A model generated the notes under the pieces. The model was given only the letters and a program-made list of their open reading frames with translations. It was not told the DNA's origin and did no database searches. 64,000 nucleotides of DNA from DASRDU01 sp035560235 (GTDB taxonomy: Bacteria > Acidobacteriota > Blastocatellia > RBC074), in contig DATMAG010000107.1 of NCBI GenBank assembly GCA_035560235.1, positions 159,898 to 223,897 on the forward strand, written 5' to 3'. The position numbers were made by a program, and so were the translations under genes. Positions 1-9,480 of the stretch are shown one piece after another. Each line of letters opens with the position of its first letter. Positions within the stretch are counted from its first letter, which is position 1.

Positions 1-744
1 CTCAAACGCGCTGAGCTTGCGCCCTACGTCGAGACTCTGCGCCAGAGCTACGGCATTCCGCTCTCAGGCGCGGGCCAGGCCATGAAACATGACCTGAGAA
101 TGTGGGCCGGATTCTGTGTCGCTTCAGGTTCGCTGACCTTTCTGCTGAGCTTCGCTTATCCGGGCCTGCTCGAACCCGCCTGGGGGCTGGCAGTGGCAGT
201 GATCGGCGCGGGAGCCTGGTGTGTGCCGGAACCGGCGATGTTCATCATTCTGGGCTGCGGCATGGTATGGGCCGCGATGCTGAACCTGTTCGGGCTGAAT
301 TCATCGCTGCTCAGCAGGGGGCATCTGCCGCTCGGAGTTCCGCTGCAGCTTTACTGGGCGCTGGCGCTCTTTGCGAAATATCAGAAGTTTCAGCACCTCT
401 ACGATGTGGACAAGCCTGCGGCGGCACCGTTCGGCCTTTCGGTCAGCTCATTCTTCGGCTCGCTGCTCGCCGAAATGCCTCTGATGCCGCTGCTCTCGGT
501 GTGCATTGCCGCCGCTGAAATCATTCTGCTGAGTCTGCGCTTCACTGCGCTCTGGCCGGCTTCAGCCGCGACGATGATTTCACGCGGGCACCTGCATCTG
601 GCGATGATCGGCACCGCCGTCGGGCTGGCCTCGCTTTATTCGCGCCGCAGGCAGCGCCGGGCGGCGATCACCGGCGTCACCATCAATGCCGTTATGGCGT
701 GCGCCCTGATTATGCTGCTGATGACGAAATGGCATCAGCCCTGA
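1..744 (+). CDS. Membrane protein of unknown function, 5' end cut by window
   Basis: The reading frame is open from base 1, so the ATG at 82 may be internal and the N-terminus may lie outside the window. The 27 residues before that ATG are polar (LKRAELAPYVETLRQSYGIP), like the end of a soluble domain or linker. From 82 on there are about five or six hydrophobic stretches: residues near 10-30, 32-48, 53-72, 84-96 and 135-160, plus a last one near the C-terminus, counted from the ATG. The intervening loops are short, and a basic patch (SRRRQRRA) sits before the last helix. I do not recognise the family. It is followed 76 bases later by a response-regulator gene on the same strand. It could be a whole small membrane protein or the C-terminal half of a larger one. 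Confidence 0.6.
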   Translation, partial: LKRAELAPYVETLRQSYGIPLSGAGQAMKHDLRMWAGFCVASGSLTFLLSFAYPGLLEPAWGLAVAVIGAGAWCVPEPAMFIILGCGMVWAAMLNLFGLNSSLLSRGHLPLGVPLQLYWALALFAKYQKFQHLYDVDKPAAAPFGLSVSSFFGSLLAEMPLMPLLSVCIAAAEIILLSLRFTALWPASAATMISRGHLHLAMIGTAVGLASLYSRRRQRRAAITGVTINAVMACALIMLLMTKWHQP

Positions 745-820
745 TTCAGCTCGTTCGTCAGGATTCGTGGCGCAGGCCCGGTCCGATGAATCGCGCTTCT
801 CTTTTCAAAGGAGGATGGCC

Positions 821-1531
821 GTGCAAACAGATCGTACCGCTACCATTCTGATGGTCGAAGACGACGCAACGATCCGCTACCTCGTGGCTGAGTATTTTCG
901 GCGCGTCGGCTATGAAGTGCTGGAGGCTCACGATGGCGAGGCCGGTTATCGCACCGGGCTGGAGAAGAAGGCCGATGTGATCATCCTCGACGTGATGATG
1001 CCGAAGATGGACGGGTTCGAAGTCTGCCGCAATCTGCGGCAACAGAACGTCAGCACTCCGATCATCTTTCTGACGCGCAAGGATGACGAACGCCACACCA
1101 TCGCCGGGCTGGAAGGCGGAGCGGACGATTACCTGCCGAAGCCGTTCAGCCCGCGCGAGCTTGAAGCACGCGTCAAAAGCGTCATGCGTCGCAGCGGTAT
1201 CATCAGAACCGAGGACATCGCGCCCGGCAGGCTCGTGCGCGGCGCGCTGACGCTGGATCGTGATTCGTACAGCGTGATGATCGGAGAGAAGGCAGTCGAG
1301 ATGACGCCGATTGAATTCAGGATTCTCGAACTGCTGATGTCGCATCCCGGCAAGGCGTTCTCACGCGAAGCGCTGCTCGACCAGGTCTGGGGAACGTCAT
1401 ATGAAGGATATGAACGCAACATTGATCCGCACGTGATGCGACTGCGCTCAAAGATCGAACCCGACCCATCCAACCCGACCTATGTCCTGACAGTCTGGGG
1501 CGTCGGCTACAAGTTCAGCGACAAACTTTGA
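821..1531 (+). CDS. OmpR/PhoB-family response regulator
   Basis: DNA-binding two-component response regulator of 236 residues. The N-terminal receiver domain (about 7-120) has the acidic pair EDD, the phospho-acceptor Asp57 in VIILDVMMPKMDG, and the conserved Lys in LPKPF. The C-terminal winged-helix trans-activation domain (about 140-232) ends in the usual VWGVGYKF strand. I chose the GTG at 821 because a strong AAAGGAGG lies at 807-814, six bases upstream; the in-frame ATG at 815 touches the Shine-Dalgarno site, and an upstream start at 767 has none. No histidine kinase gene is adjacent in the window, so the partner is unknown. A long imperfect palindrome follows the stop. Confidence 0.93.
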   Translation: MQTDRTATILMVEDDATIRYLVAEYFRRVGYEVLEAHDGEAGYRTGLEKKADVIILDVMMPKMDGFEVCRNLRQQNVSTPIIFLTRKDDERHTIAGLEGGADDYLPKPFSPRELEARVKSVMRRSGIIRTEDIAPGRLVRGALTLDRDSYSVMIGEKAVEMTPIEFRILELLMSHPGKAFSREALLDQVWGTSYEGYERNIDPHVMRLRSKIEPDPSNPTYVLTVWGVGYKFSDKL

Positions 1532-1540
1532 GAAGTGATT

Positions 1541-1622
1541 AGTGGCTGGTGGTCAGTGGTTAGTGAAAGACACTGAAACTGGTCAAAAACGCTCTGCCAC
1601 TAACCACTGACTACTGACCAGT
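1541..1622. repeat. Imperfect palindrome made of GGTCAGTGGTTAGTG words
   Basis: The left arm (1541-1565) and right arm (about 1598-1622) pair through at least 14 contiguous bases (GTCAGTGGTTAGTG) plus partial pairing beyond, with a loop of about 32 bases. It starts ten bases after the response-regulator stop codon. There is no clear T-run, so it is not a standard intrinsic terminator. The same word family forms a second palindrome at 33167-33248. Confidence 0.75.
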
Positions 1623-1680
1623 AACTACCGTTGAATCCTCAGGCCCTGAATTCAGCGTGTTATCCACGAGGTAACCAGTT

Positions 1681-2361
1681 ATGTTCAGGCGCCTGCGCGA
1701 TCCACTGAAGCATTCCACTGCCGGATCGCTTTCCCTTTCAGCTTCGCTCAGATCTTTCCTCATCTGTTTCTGCACGCTCCTGATTTTCAGCGCCGCTTCA
1801 CTGCCTGCCTTTGCCATCAGCCGTCACGTGAATCTGAATGAGCTGACGGCGGGCGCGGGGCGCATTGTTCACGGGCGCATCGCTGAAGTTCGCCGCGGCG
1901 TGCATCCCGATTACAGCCACATCGCTGTAACTTTCGTGACGCTCGATGTCGTCGAAACGCTGAAGGGCGCGGCGGCGGGGCGCATCACCTTCATGCAGTT
2001 TGCAGGCGCCACGCAGGGCCAGGCTCACAACTATCACCTGCCGAAGTACATGGTCGGCGAAGAGGTCGTGCTGTTTCTCTATCCCGAAAGCCGCTACGGA
2101 TTCACCAGCCCGGTCGGTGAAGGTCAGGGCAAATTCCTGGTCAGCAACGACCTGCGCACCGGCAGACGCGCGCTGATGAATGAGCGCGGCAATCAACTGC
2201 TTTTCGAGCCGCTCAAAACCGAGAAGGCCATGTCGCGGCTGAAACTCAGCGCAGCCGAACGCACAATGATTGCGCAGTCAAACGGCGCGGCTGATTTCGA
2301 CGCCTTCCGTTCGCTCGTGCGCAAACTGGCGGCAGGCGGCGCGGCAGTAAATGACAACTGA
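1681..2361 (+). CDS. Secreted protein of unknown function
   Basis: Protein of 226 residues. The N-terminus has a hydrophobic segment around residues 24-45 ending in ALPAFA, a plausible signal-peptidase I site, after an unusually long polar N-region. The mature part is mostly beta-like (GRIVHGRIAEVRRG, VTLDVVETLKG, ITFMQFAG, VLFLYPESRYGFTSPVG). This resembles small secreted proteins often encoded beside matrixin-type proteases, but I cannot name a family. A GAGG at about 1668 precedes the ATG. Its neighbour 59 bases downstream is the matrixin-type metalloprotease on the same strand, so the two are probably co-transcribed and may act together outside the cytoplasm; that is inference. Confidence 0.75.
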   Translation: MFRRLRDPLKHSTAGSLSLSASLRSFLICFCTLLIFSAASLPAFAISRHVNLNELTAGAGRIVHGRIAEVRRGVHPDYSHIAVTFVTLDVVETLKGAAAGRITFMQFAGATQGQAHNYHLPKYMVGEEVVLFLYPESRYGFTSPVGEGQGKFLVSNDLRTGRRALMNERGNQLLFEPLKTEKAMSRLKLSAAERTMIAQSNGAADFDAFRSLVRKLAAGGAAVNDN

Positions 2362-2420
2362 TTGCCGCAGCTTTCACGACCTTCGGCTCACCGAAAACAT
2401 ACTTACCGGAGAAGCTTGAT

Positions 2421-4841
2421 ATGCAGAGGATTTTTCGTCTGATGTTCGCGAGGCGCGGGCTGAAACGCGCGGTCAGTGCGCTCCTGTGCGGCGCGCTGGC
2501 GCTGATGATGGCCGGGGTGCGCCACACGGGCAGAGTCAGCGCCGGGCTGCCGATTGCCGCCACTCCGAGCGGCAACATTGTCAACTGGCGCGGGCCGGTC
2601 ACTTACACCATTGACCAGGGGCCGCTCGGATCGCTCTCGAATGCGGAAGCCGTGGCACTGGTCAATGAACTTTTCGGCGTCTGGAAACACGTGCCGACAG
2701 TCAGTCTCGACCTGCAGCAGAACGGGCAGCTTTCGCAGGATGTGACTGCCGCGAATTACCTGAGCCTGTATCGCAATCGCAGCGATCAGAATCATCCGAT
2801 CATCTTCGACACGGACGGCAGCATCATTGATGCGATTTATGGCAGCGGCGCGCACACCTCCATTCTCGGTTTCGGCGTGCCGTCGTGGACGACTAGCAGC
2901 CTGGACTCATCGATCGACGGAGCCATCAGTGATGCCGATGCGGTGCTGAACGGCGCCTTCATTGGTGGCCGCCCGGCTGATACGCCGCAACTTTCAATTG
3001 AGCAGTTCAAGGCGACCTTCGTGCACGAATTCGGCCACTTTCTCGGCGTCGGACACTCGCAGCTGAATATCGGCACGGCCTTTGACCGCAACTTCTCCAA
3101 CGATCAGATCGTGCCGCTGATGTTTCCGTTTTCGCTCAACAATCAGACGCCCGTGCTGACGCAGGATGACAAGGCGCAGATCACGCGAATGTACCCGTCA
3201 GCCGCGGCGGCCTCAACGACCGGAAACATTCGGGGCCGCATCCTTCTGCCCGATGGGGTGACACCGTTTCAGGGGGCCAACGTGATTGCGCGGCGCATTG
3301 ATGATCCGCTGGTGGTCGCTGTCTCTTCCGTTTCAGGCTATCGTTATCGCGGCACTGGCAGCAGCGCGAATTTCGGTTCAACTGACAGCTCGTTGCAGGG
3401 CCTGTTTGAAATCAACAGCCTGCCGCCGGGCAATTACACGGTTGAGGTCGAGCCGATTTATCAGGAGTTCATCGGCGGCTCAGGCGTCGGCCCGCTCGAT
3501 CCACCGATTGATCTGCCTGGGCCTGCTGAGTATTACAGCGGCGCGGCGGAATCGGCCAGCGACGGTCCGGCCACAGCAGCTATTCTCTCGGTCAGCGCCG
3601 GTCAGACGCTCGACAACATCAACATCATTCTCAACAGCAGCAACTCGATTCCACAGATCAGCGAAACCGCTTCGCACAGCGGGATCGGAACAGCACAGGC
3701 TGTTTCGCTGCCGCGCATCATCACCGGCAGCGTTTCATCTGCTGATCCCGGAGAAGCGCGCGGCGGCGCATTCACGGGCGTTCCGGCTCAGGTGCAGGAT
3801 TTCTTTTCCTTCACGGCGACCGCCGGTGACTGGGTGACGCTCGATCTGAACTGGCCGAACCCGGCGGTCAATCTTGATCTTTATTTGTATGACGGCAGCG
3901 GGACGCGGCTCGCGAGTTCCTACACCTGCTCCTACGGCATTACCTGCGGAGGCAGCTTCAATCCGACGCGCGAACAGATCGGACCGTTCCAGGTCTCCGC
4001 GACCGGGACGTACTTCATCGGCGTCAGTTCGCGCACGAGCACGGTGACGAATTACACGCTTGAGGCCTCTTATCAGCGCGTCAGCATTCAGAACAATTCA
4101 ACTCAGGTCACCACAGTCAGCGCCGCAAACTATCAGGCGCAGGCGCCGCCGGAATCAATCGTGGCCGCCTTCGGCACACAGCTCGCGCCGAATCTCGCAG
4201 TTGCCGCATCAGTGCCGCTGCCCACGAGCCTTGGTGGAGTGACAGTGACTGTGAACGGCAATCCGGCAGGACTGTTTTTCGTTTCGCCGAATCAGGTGAA
4301 TTATCAGATCCCGGCAGGAACAGCCGCCGGGACGGCGAATGTCGTCGTGACCACTAGCAGCGGCGTCGTTTCGCGCGGCACGATCACCGTGTCCGGTGTC
4401 GCGCCGAGCCTGTTTACAGCCAATTCAGACGGGCAGGGCGCACCGGCAGCGCTCGTGCTGCGCGTCAGGTCAAACGGGCAGCAGATCTATGAACCGGTGG
4501 CGAAATTCGATTCAGCCACGAACAAATTCGTTCCGGCGACGATTACTCGCGCCGCCGGTGATCAGTTGTTCCTGGTTTTGTTCGGCACCGGATTGCGTAA
4601 CGCACCCAATGCCGACAACAACAGTGACAATGGCGTGGCTGAAAGCGTGCAGGTAACGTTTGGCGGAACCAGTGCGCCAGTGCTGTACGCAGCGGCTGCG
4701 CCGGGCTACGTGGGACTCGATCAGGTCAACGTGCAGATTCCGAACGGAGTGAGTGGCTCAAGCGTCACGGTGATTATGAAGGTGAACAACGGACAAGGAA
4801 CGCTCGTGCAGGCCAATCCGGTGACGGTGGCTCTTCAGTGA
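2421..4841 (+). CDS. Secreted matrixin-type metalloprotease with Ig-like and TIGR03437-like domains
   Basis: Modular secreted protein of 806 residues. After an N-terminal export segment comes a zinc metalloprotease domain (about 45-260) with HEFGHFLGVGH at residues 202-212: His202, His206 and His212 bind zinc and Glu203 is catalytic. Then follow a carboxypeptidase-regulatory-like beta-sandwich (about 265-345), a PPC-like beta domain (about 455-550, DFFSFTATAGDW) and a C-terminal region (about 575-806) typical of the Solibacter TIGR03437 domain (SIVAAFGTQLAP, VNYQIPAGTAAGTA, FLVLFGTGLRN). The C-terminal domain is a strong lineage marker for Acidobacteriota. GGAG lies just upstream of the ATG. 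The substrate is unknown. The export signal is atypical, with a long basic N-region before the hydrophobic stretch at about 18-32. Confidence 0.9.
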   Translation: MQRIFRLMFARRGLKRAVSALLCGALALMMAGVRHTGRVSAGLPIAATPSGNIVNWRGPVTYTIDQGPLGSLSNAEAVALVNELFGVWKHVPTVSLDLQQNGQLSQDVTAANYLSLYRNRSDQNHPIIFDTDGSIIDAIYGSGAHTSILGFGVPSWTTSSLDSSIDGAISDADAVLNGAFIGGRPADTPQLSIEQFKATFVHEFGHFLGVGHSQLNIGTAFDRNFSNDQIVPLMFPFSLNNQTPVLTQDDKAQITRMYPSAAAASTTGNIRGRILLPDGVTPFQGANVIARRIDDPLVVAVSSVSGYRYRGTGSSANFGSTDSSLQGLFEINSLPPGNYTVEVEPIYQEFIGGSGVGPLDPPIDLPGPAEYYSGAAESASDGPATAAILSVSAGQTLDNINIILNSSNSIPQISETASHSGIGTAQAVSLPRIITGSVSSADPGEARGGAFTGVPAQVQDFFSFTATAGDWVTLDLNWPNPAVNLDLYLYDGSGTRLASSYTCSYGITCGGSFNPTREQIGPFQVSATGTYFIGVSSRTSTVTNYTLEASYQRVSIQNNSTQVTTVSAANYQAQAPPESIVAAFGTQLAPNLAVAASVPLPTSLGGVTVTVNGNPAGLFFVSPNQVNYQIPAGTAAGTANVVVTTSSGVVSRGTITVSGVAPSLFTANSDGQGAPAALVLRVRSNGQQIYEPVAKFDSATNKFVPATITRAAGDQLFLVLFGTGLRNAPNADNNSDNGVAESVQVTFGGTSAPVLYAAAAPGYVGLDQVNVQIPNGVSGSSVTVIMKVNNGQGTLVQANPVTVALQ

Positions 4842-4866
4842 GCTGGTTGAAAATCAGTGGAAAGGA

Positions 4867-4911
4867 AAATGGCGATACTCATTGCGGCAGAGGCAGTGCG
4901 TATCGCCATTT
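4867..4911 (+). terminator. Hairpin after the metalloprotease gene
   Basis: Perfect 12-base arms AAATGGCGATAC (4867-4878) and GTATCGCCATTT (4900-4911) enclose a 21-base loop. A second outer complementarity, GAAAATCA with TGATTTTC, extends it. It sits between convergent genes (metalloprotease and HU) and could end both transcripts, although the T-tract is short. Confidence 0.6.
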
Positions 4912-4937
4912 GATTTTCGGATGAGTTTCAGCCGCAG

Positions 4938-5237
4938 TTACTTCTTCGGCGGCACGACTGCATCCTTGCAGGCCTTGGCCACGCGGAATTTCACGACGGT
5001 CTTGGCCGGAATCTTGATGGCCGCGCCAGTCGCGGGGTTGCGGCCCATGCGCGCCTTGCGATTCGCCTTGACCAGTTTGCCAATGCCCGGCACGACGAAC
5101 TGACCGGTCTTCTTGGTCTGGGTGACGGCGACGCTGGCGAGTTCATCAAGAATCTCGTTTGCAGTCTTCTTCGAAACGCCGAACTTGTCGGCGAAGTGTG
5201 TAGCCAACTGGCTCTTGGTCATTGCTTTTGCTGCCAT
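4938..5237 (-). CDS. HU-family histone-like DNA-binding protein
   Basis: Protein of 99 residues, the usual HU/IHF length plus a short basic tail. The helical dimerisation half is KSQLATHFADKFGVSKKTAN, followed by the beta arm with the signature GRNPATG. The arm and C-terminus are lysine-rich, as expected for minor-groove binding. It should bind DNA non-specifically as a dimer in the nucleoid. The ATG at 5237 is preceded by AAAAGGAG; longer upstream starts lack a ribosome site and would add residues not found in HU. A good promoter lies about 190 bases upstream, giving a long leader. Confidence 0.95.
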   Translation of the reverse strand: MAAKAMTKSQLATHFADKFGVSKKTANEILDELASVAVTQTKKTGQFVVPGIGKLVKANRKARMGRNPATGAAIKIPAKTVVKFRVAKACKDAVVPPKK

Positions 5238-5425
5238 GATTGAAAGCTCCTTTTGGATGATGTTGGTTAGTTGCAAGCGTTGACTGCTGCTCACGCAGCC
5301 AGACCTCAGCGCCTCTCTGCTGACAGAAGCAAACACTCCTGCACTTCAGTTCGTTCGGATACCACTTTGGGAATTCGAAAAGAGCGGACTCTGAGATAAC
5401 TGGATATTGTGCTTGATCGCGGCGG

Positions 5426-5454
5426 AGTATACCGTAGCTTGTAGTCAGACGCAA
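5426..5454 (-). promoter_or_regulatory. Candidate sigma-70 promoter of the HU gene
   Basis: On the minus strand, TTGCGT (5454-5449) is separated by exactly 17 bases from TATACT (5431-5426). The predicted transcript would start near 5419 and carry a leader of about 180 bases before the HU start codon. Confidence 0.5.
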
Positions 5455-5670
5455 GACGAAAAAAGCCTGATTTTTCAGTATCGGCAAAATGCCTGCCGCT
5501 TCGGAGGCGCATGGCTATTGAGGTTTCCGCGCCCTCACTCTCCGGGCGGCGCGAGCATTGCCAAATTCGGGCGGGTTGGTTTAGATTCTGTGGCCGCAAC
5601 CGGGTGCCTGTTCTCAGTGAAGCGAAACGCGATTGCCGCTTCACTCAGTCTGAAGATGCCGGGTTGGAGG

Positions 5671-5699
5671 TTGAAAACCTGATTTTTCCGATCTGTAAT
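5671..5699 (+). promoter_or_regulatory. Candidate sigma-70 promoter of the LysW-like gene
   Basis: TTGAAA (5671-5676), a 17-base spacer and TGTAAT (5694-5699) place a start site near 5706, about 27 bases before the GTG start codon. Confidence 0.45.
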
Positions 5700-5732
5700 A
5701 ATCGATTATCTGACCGACGGAGGGGAATTGCC

Positions 5733-5936
5733 GTGCCGATTGCTGCCTGCCCTGAATGTGGAGCTGAAGTCCACGTGGAAGAAGAGATGGACAAGGGTGA
5801 CCTGCTCACCTGCGAGGAATGTGAGTCGCGTCTGGAGATCGTGGGACTCGATCCGATTGAGCTGGATCTCGCGCCTGAAGATGAACTCGACGACGAATAT
5901 GATGATTATGGATATGACGAGGACGAGACTTACTGA
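5733..5936 (+). CDS. LysW-like amino-group carrier protein, orphan, altered tail
   Basis: Small acidic protein of 67 residues. The zinc-ribbon half has Cys6-Pro-Glu-Cys9 and Cys27-Glu-Glu-Cys30, followed by LEIVGLDPIELDLAPED, which matches the core of LysW carrier proteins of alpha-aminoadipate lysine and arginine synthesis. In classical LysW the chain ends in EDWGE, whose last Glu is joined to the substrate amino group. Here that place reads DDYGY and is followed by DEDETY, so the terminal Glu is missing. No LysX, LysZ or related gene lies in the window. The GTG start is supported by GGAGGGG at 5719-5725, seven bases upstream. It could be a divergent carrier, a zinc-binding regulator, or a LysW relative no longer used for lysine synthesis. 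Confidence 0.75.
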   Translation: MPIAACPECGAEVHVEEEMDKGDLLTCEECESRLEIVGLDPIELDLAPEDELDDEYDDYGYDEDETY

Positions 5937-5955
5937 AGCACCGCTGACTGACTGC

Positions 5956-6957
5956 TTATGGCATTGGCGCGGTATACCCGGTGCGGCTCGCGCGCAGCCG
6001 GACTCCGGGGCGCGTGGTCGTGACTCGCAGCGTCCGATATTTGCCATCCCTGACATCGGGATAATAGGCCAGCCCGTAGCTCGCCCTGATCTCCTCAGCC
6101 AGCGCCCTGAAAATCGGGGTGAAATCACGCGCATCAGCCGCAAAATCGCGCCCGCCCGTGGCCATCACAATCCGCGAGGCATCGAGCGGAGTAATCACTC
6201 GTTCTCCTGAAGGTGTGGGTGTCAGAATGTAGGAAGGCAGCGTCACCGAGTAAACAGTCACTCCGGCGGCATTCGCCCGTCTGATCAGCTCTTTCCGGTC
6301 AATTATGCTGGCTGAATCAAATCCGTCAGTGATCACCACCACCACCCGCCGCATTGGATAGCCTCCGCTCGTGCGCAGCGATTTTTTATTGAACATTGTA
6401 ACTGCCCGGTCAATCGCATCATAGATCCGGGTCGAGCCTTCAAAGTGATTTGCCTGTGAAAAAGCCTTCTCGATCTTGTGCACATCGCTGGTGAAATTCT
6501 GCAGAACTTTCACGTTGTAATTGAAGGTGATGGCTGCAAAGACCGAGTCTCCCCTGAGCAGTTCCGTGAATTTTCGCGCGGCATTGCGCAGCGTTTCAGT
6601 CTCTTCCGGTTTCAGGCTGCCGGACAGATCGAGCGCGAAAACGACCGCCAGAGGCCGCGACAAGGTGGTCTCGCTGGTGATGCTGAAGAAATCTATCCGG
6701 CGCGGATTCCCGTCCTCGTAAACCTGAAAATCGTCAGCCTTCAGATCACGCACATAATTGCCTGAGTCATCCGTGGCCGTCACATCAATCACGACCAGAT
6801 CAGTATCAATTCGCACAGCCGGATTCTGATGCGCCGGCTGCTGAGTTGAGGTCTGCGTCTCGCCAGCCCTGCGTGGTCTGGTAGCCTGAGTGGCAAAGCC
6901 GGTCAGAGCAAGACCCGCGAAGGCAAGCCAGAGAAGGATGGAAGTTCTGATTTTCAT
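5956..6957 (-). CDS. VWFA-domain secreted protein, Acidobacterial type (TIGR03436-like)
   Basis: Protein of 333 residues with an N-terminal export signal (about 1-24, TSILLWLAFAGLALTG) and a linker rich in Thr, Gln and Pro. The core (about 50-325) follows the VWFA-related Acidobacterial pattern: an N-terminal beta stretch VVIDVTATDDSGNYVRDL, then a von Willebrand factor A fold with the MIDAS motif DLSGS, a later conserved Thr (GSTRIYDAI) and Asp (ITDGFDSAS). Such proteins probably act in metal-dependent protein binding outside the cytoplasm; the partner is unknown. I chose ATG 6957 because the signal peptide begins there; a GTG at 6990 would prepend 11 residues. It is convergent with the LysW-like gene, 19 bases between stops. 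Confidence 0.85.
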   Translation of the reverse strand: MKIRTSILLWLAFAGLALTGFATQATRPRRAGETQTSTQQPAHQNPAVRIDTDLVVIDVTATDDSGNYVRDLKADDFQVYEDGNPRRIDFFSITSETTLSRPLAVVFALDLSGSLKPEETETLRNAARKFTELLRGDSVFAAITFNYNVKVLQNFTSDVHKIEKAFSQANHFEGSTRIYDAIDRAVTMFNKKSLRTSGGYPMRRVVVVITDGFDSASIIDRKELIRRANAAGVTVYSVTLPSYILTPTPSGERVITPLDASRIVMATGGRDFAADARDFTPIFRALAEEIRASYGLAYYPDVRDGKYRTLRVTTTRPGVRLRASRTGYTAPMP

Positions 6958-6996
6958 CGGAAGATTGCTATAATTTCCGGGGAGCAGCACAACAGA

Positions 6997-7024
6997 ATTA
7001 TAAGCGTGCTGCGCTCAATTCAAA
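6997..7024 (-). promoter_or_regulatory. Candidate promoter of the VWFA gene
   Basis: On the minus strand, TTTGAA (7024-7019), a 16-base spacer and a consensus TATAAT (7002-6997). On the plus strand another TATAAT occurs at 6969-6974, but without a good -35 partner, so the promoter of the divergent gene is less certain. Confidence 0.4.
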
Positions 7025-7037
7025 ACAGGAGCTGATT

Positions 7038-7730
7038 ATGACGCGCAAAACATCATACGCCATTATTCTGTCAGTGGTTCTGACGCTTGTCGCGGCTCTG
7101 CCGTCCCTGGCTCAGTCTGCCTCCGGCGCGATCAGAGGAAAGGTGAAGGAGCAGGATGGCAAGGCGCTTGAAGGAGTGAAAGTACTGGTCAGAAAAATCG
7201 AAACGAAGTCAGGCGGCGATCAGACTGCCAGCCGCGCCTCCAGCCAGGGCGCCAGGCTGGCGGAGTCATCATTCAAACGCGAAACCGAAACCAGCAGCAA
7301 AGGTGAATTCGCCTTTGCCGATCTTGAGCCGGGCAATTACGCGCTGACATTTGAGAAGCAGGGATTCGTGACCATTACCACCTGGCAGATCGAAGTCAAA
7401 GCCGGAGAGACAGTGCAGTTCGGAAGAACCATTGAACTGGCGCGCGAAAAACAGGTGGAAAGCTCCCTGATTCGCGGCGCAGTTTTCAATCACGATGGGT
7501 TCACCTTCCCGAATGCCACTGTCAGGATTGAACGAATTGGCGGGGGCAGGAAATTCAAACGGGAGACGAACTCAGCCGAAGGAGGCGAATTCGCCTTCCG
7601 CGTCCCGTCGGAGAAAGGAACCTATCGCATCACGGCTTCTGCTGATGGTTTTCAGACGGCGGTGAAGGAGATTGAAGTTGATGCGGCTGAGGTCAGGCAG
7701 ATTTCACTGACGCTGGAGAAGAAACCGTAA
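7038..7730 (+). CDS. Secreted protein with two carboxypeptidase-regulatory-like domains
   Basis: Protein of 230 residues with a clear signal peptide (about 1-26, ending ALPSLAQS). Two tandem beta-sandwich repeats follow: about 30-130 (GAIRGKVKEQDGKALEGVKV ... GNYALTFEKQGFVT) and about 145-228 (IRGAVFNHDGFTFPNATVRI ... GTYRITASADGFQT). This fold (transthyretin or CarboxypepD_reg-like) is non-catalytic and usually mediates binding on secreted or outer-membrane proteins. AGGAG lies seven bases before the ATG. It is transcribed divergently from the VWFA gene and ends at a hairpin with a T-run. Confidence 0.85.
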   Translation: MTRKTSYAIILSVVLTLVAALPSLAQSASGAIRGKVKEQDGKALEGVKVLVRKIETKSGGDQTASRASSQGARLAESSFKRETETSSKGEFAFADLEPGNYALTFEKQGFVTITTWQIEVKAGETVQFGRTIELAREKQVESSLIRGAVFNHDGFTFPNATVRIERIGGGRKFKRETNSAEGGEFAFRVPSEKGTYRITASADGFQTAVKEIEVDAAEVRQISLTLEKKP

Positions 7731-7753
7731 GCATCAACAACCGGGCAAGACCA

Positions 7754-7799
7754 GCAGGGGCGAAGGAAGCAGCACACTTTCTTCGCCCCTTTGCTTTTT
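7754..7799 (+). terminator. Intrinsic terminator between convergent genes
   Basis: GC-rich arms based on AGGGGCGAAG and CTTCGCCCCT pair with a small bulge and are followed by TTTTT at 7795-7799. It ends the carboxypeptidase-like-domain gene and may also affect rho, which converges from the right. Confidence 0.75.
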
Positions 7800-7802
7800 C
7801 AA

Positions 7803-9161
<1,359 letters not shown>

Positions 9162-9480
9162 ATCAGTTTTCAGTTGTTGTGACCTTCAGGTGCTGTGGTG
9201 CCATGTGGGACAAATCAGCCTTGTGATGGTCGGTCAATGGGAAATTCCGGGTTTGCTGTGGAGTTGTTACGGCAATTGCTCAGTGATTCGATAACCGGCC
9301 CTGATGAATTTACCCGCACAGTTACGGAACTGCCTGAGTGATGGTGCGGCTGATGACCGCACAAACCTGCCGAACTTTATCGAGTGAAATTCAGGGCAAA
9401 AGCCTGGTCTGGGATTAGTGCGTGCGAGAGGCCGGATTTTGCTCTCTTGAGAGTTGCAGGCAACACGCGCGGGAAGCTTT
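9162..9480. other. Intergenic region upstream of rho
   Basis: These 319 bases between engB (3' end) and rho (5' end), both on the minus strand, hold no credible gene. They should contain the rho promoter and leader. I see only a weak TTGACC-like element on the minus strand with no convincing -10 partner. Confidence 0.4.

Larger units (their letters stand above)
5238..5732. other. Divergent intergenic region, HU / LysW-like gene
   Basis: There is no credible gene in these 495 bases. The region holds the candidate HU promoter (5426-5454, minus) and a candidate promoter for the LysW-like gene (5671-5699, plus). Short repeats of CCTGATTTTTC occur at about 5467 and 5679. The remainder is unassigned. 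Confidence 0.5.

Noticed and set aside
767..820. Longer start of the OmpR-type regulator at 767
   Set aside because: No ribosome site and non-homologous extra residues; GTG 821 has an ideal AAAGGAGG.
1541..1622. CRISPR array interpretation of the repeated GGTCAGTGG words
   Set aside because: Only inverted, irregular units; no regular spacers and no cas genes in the window.
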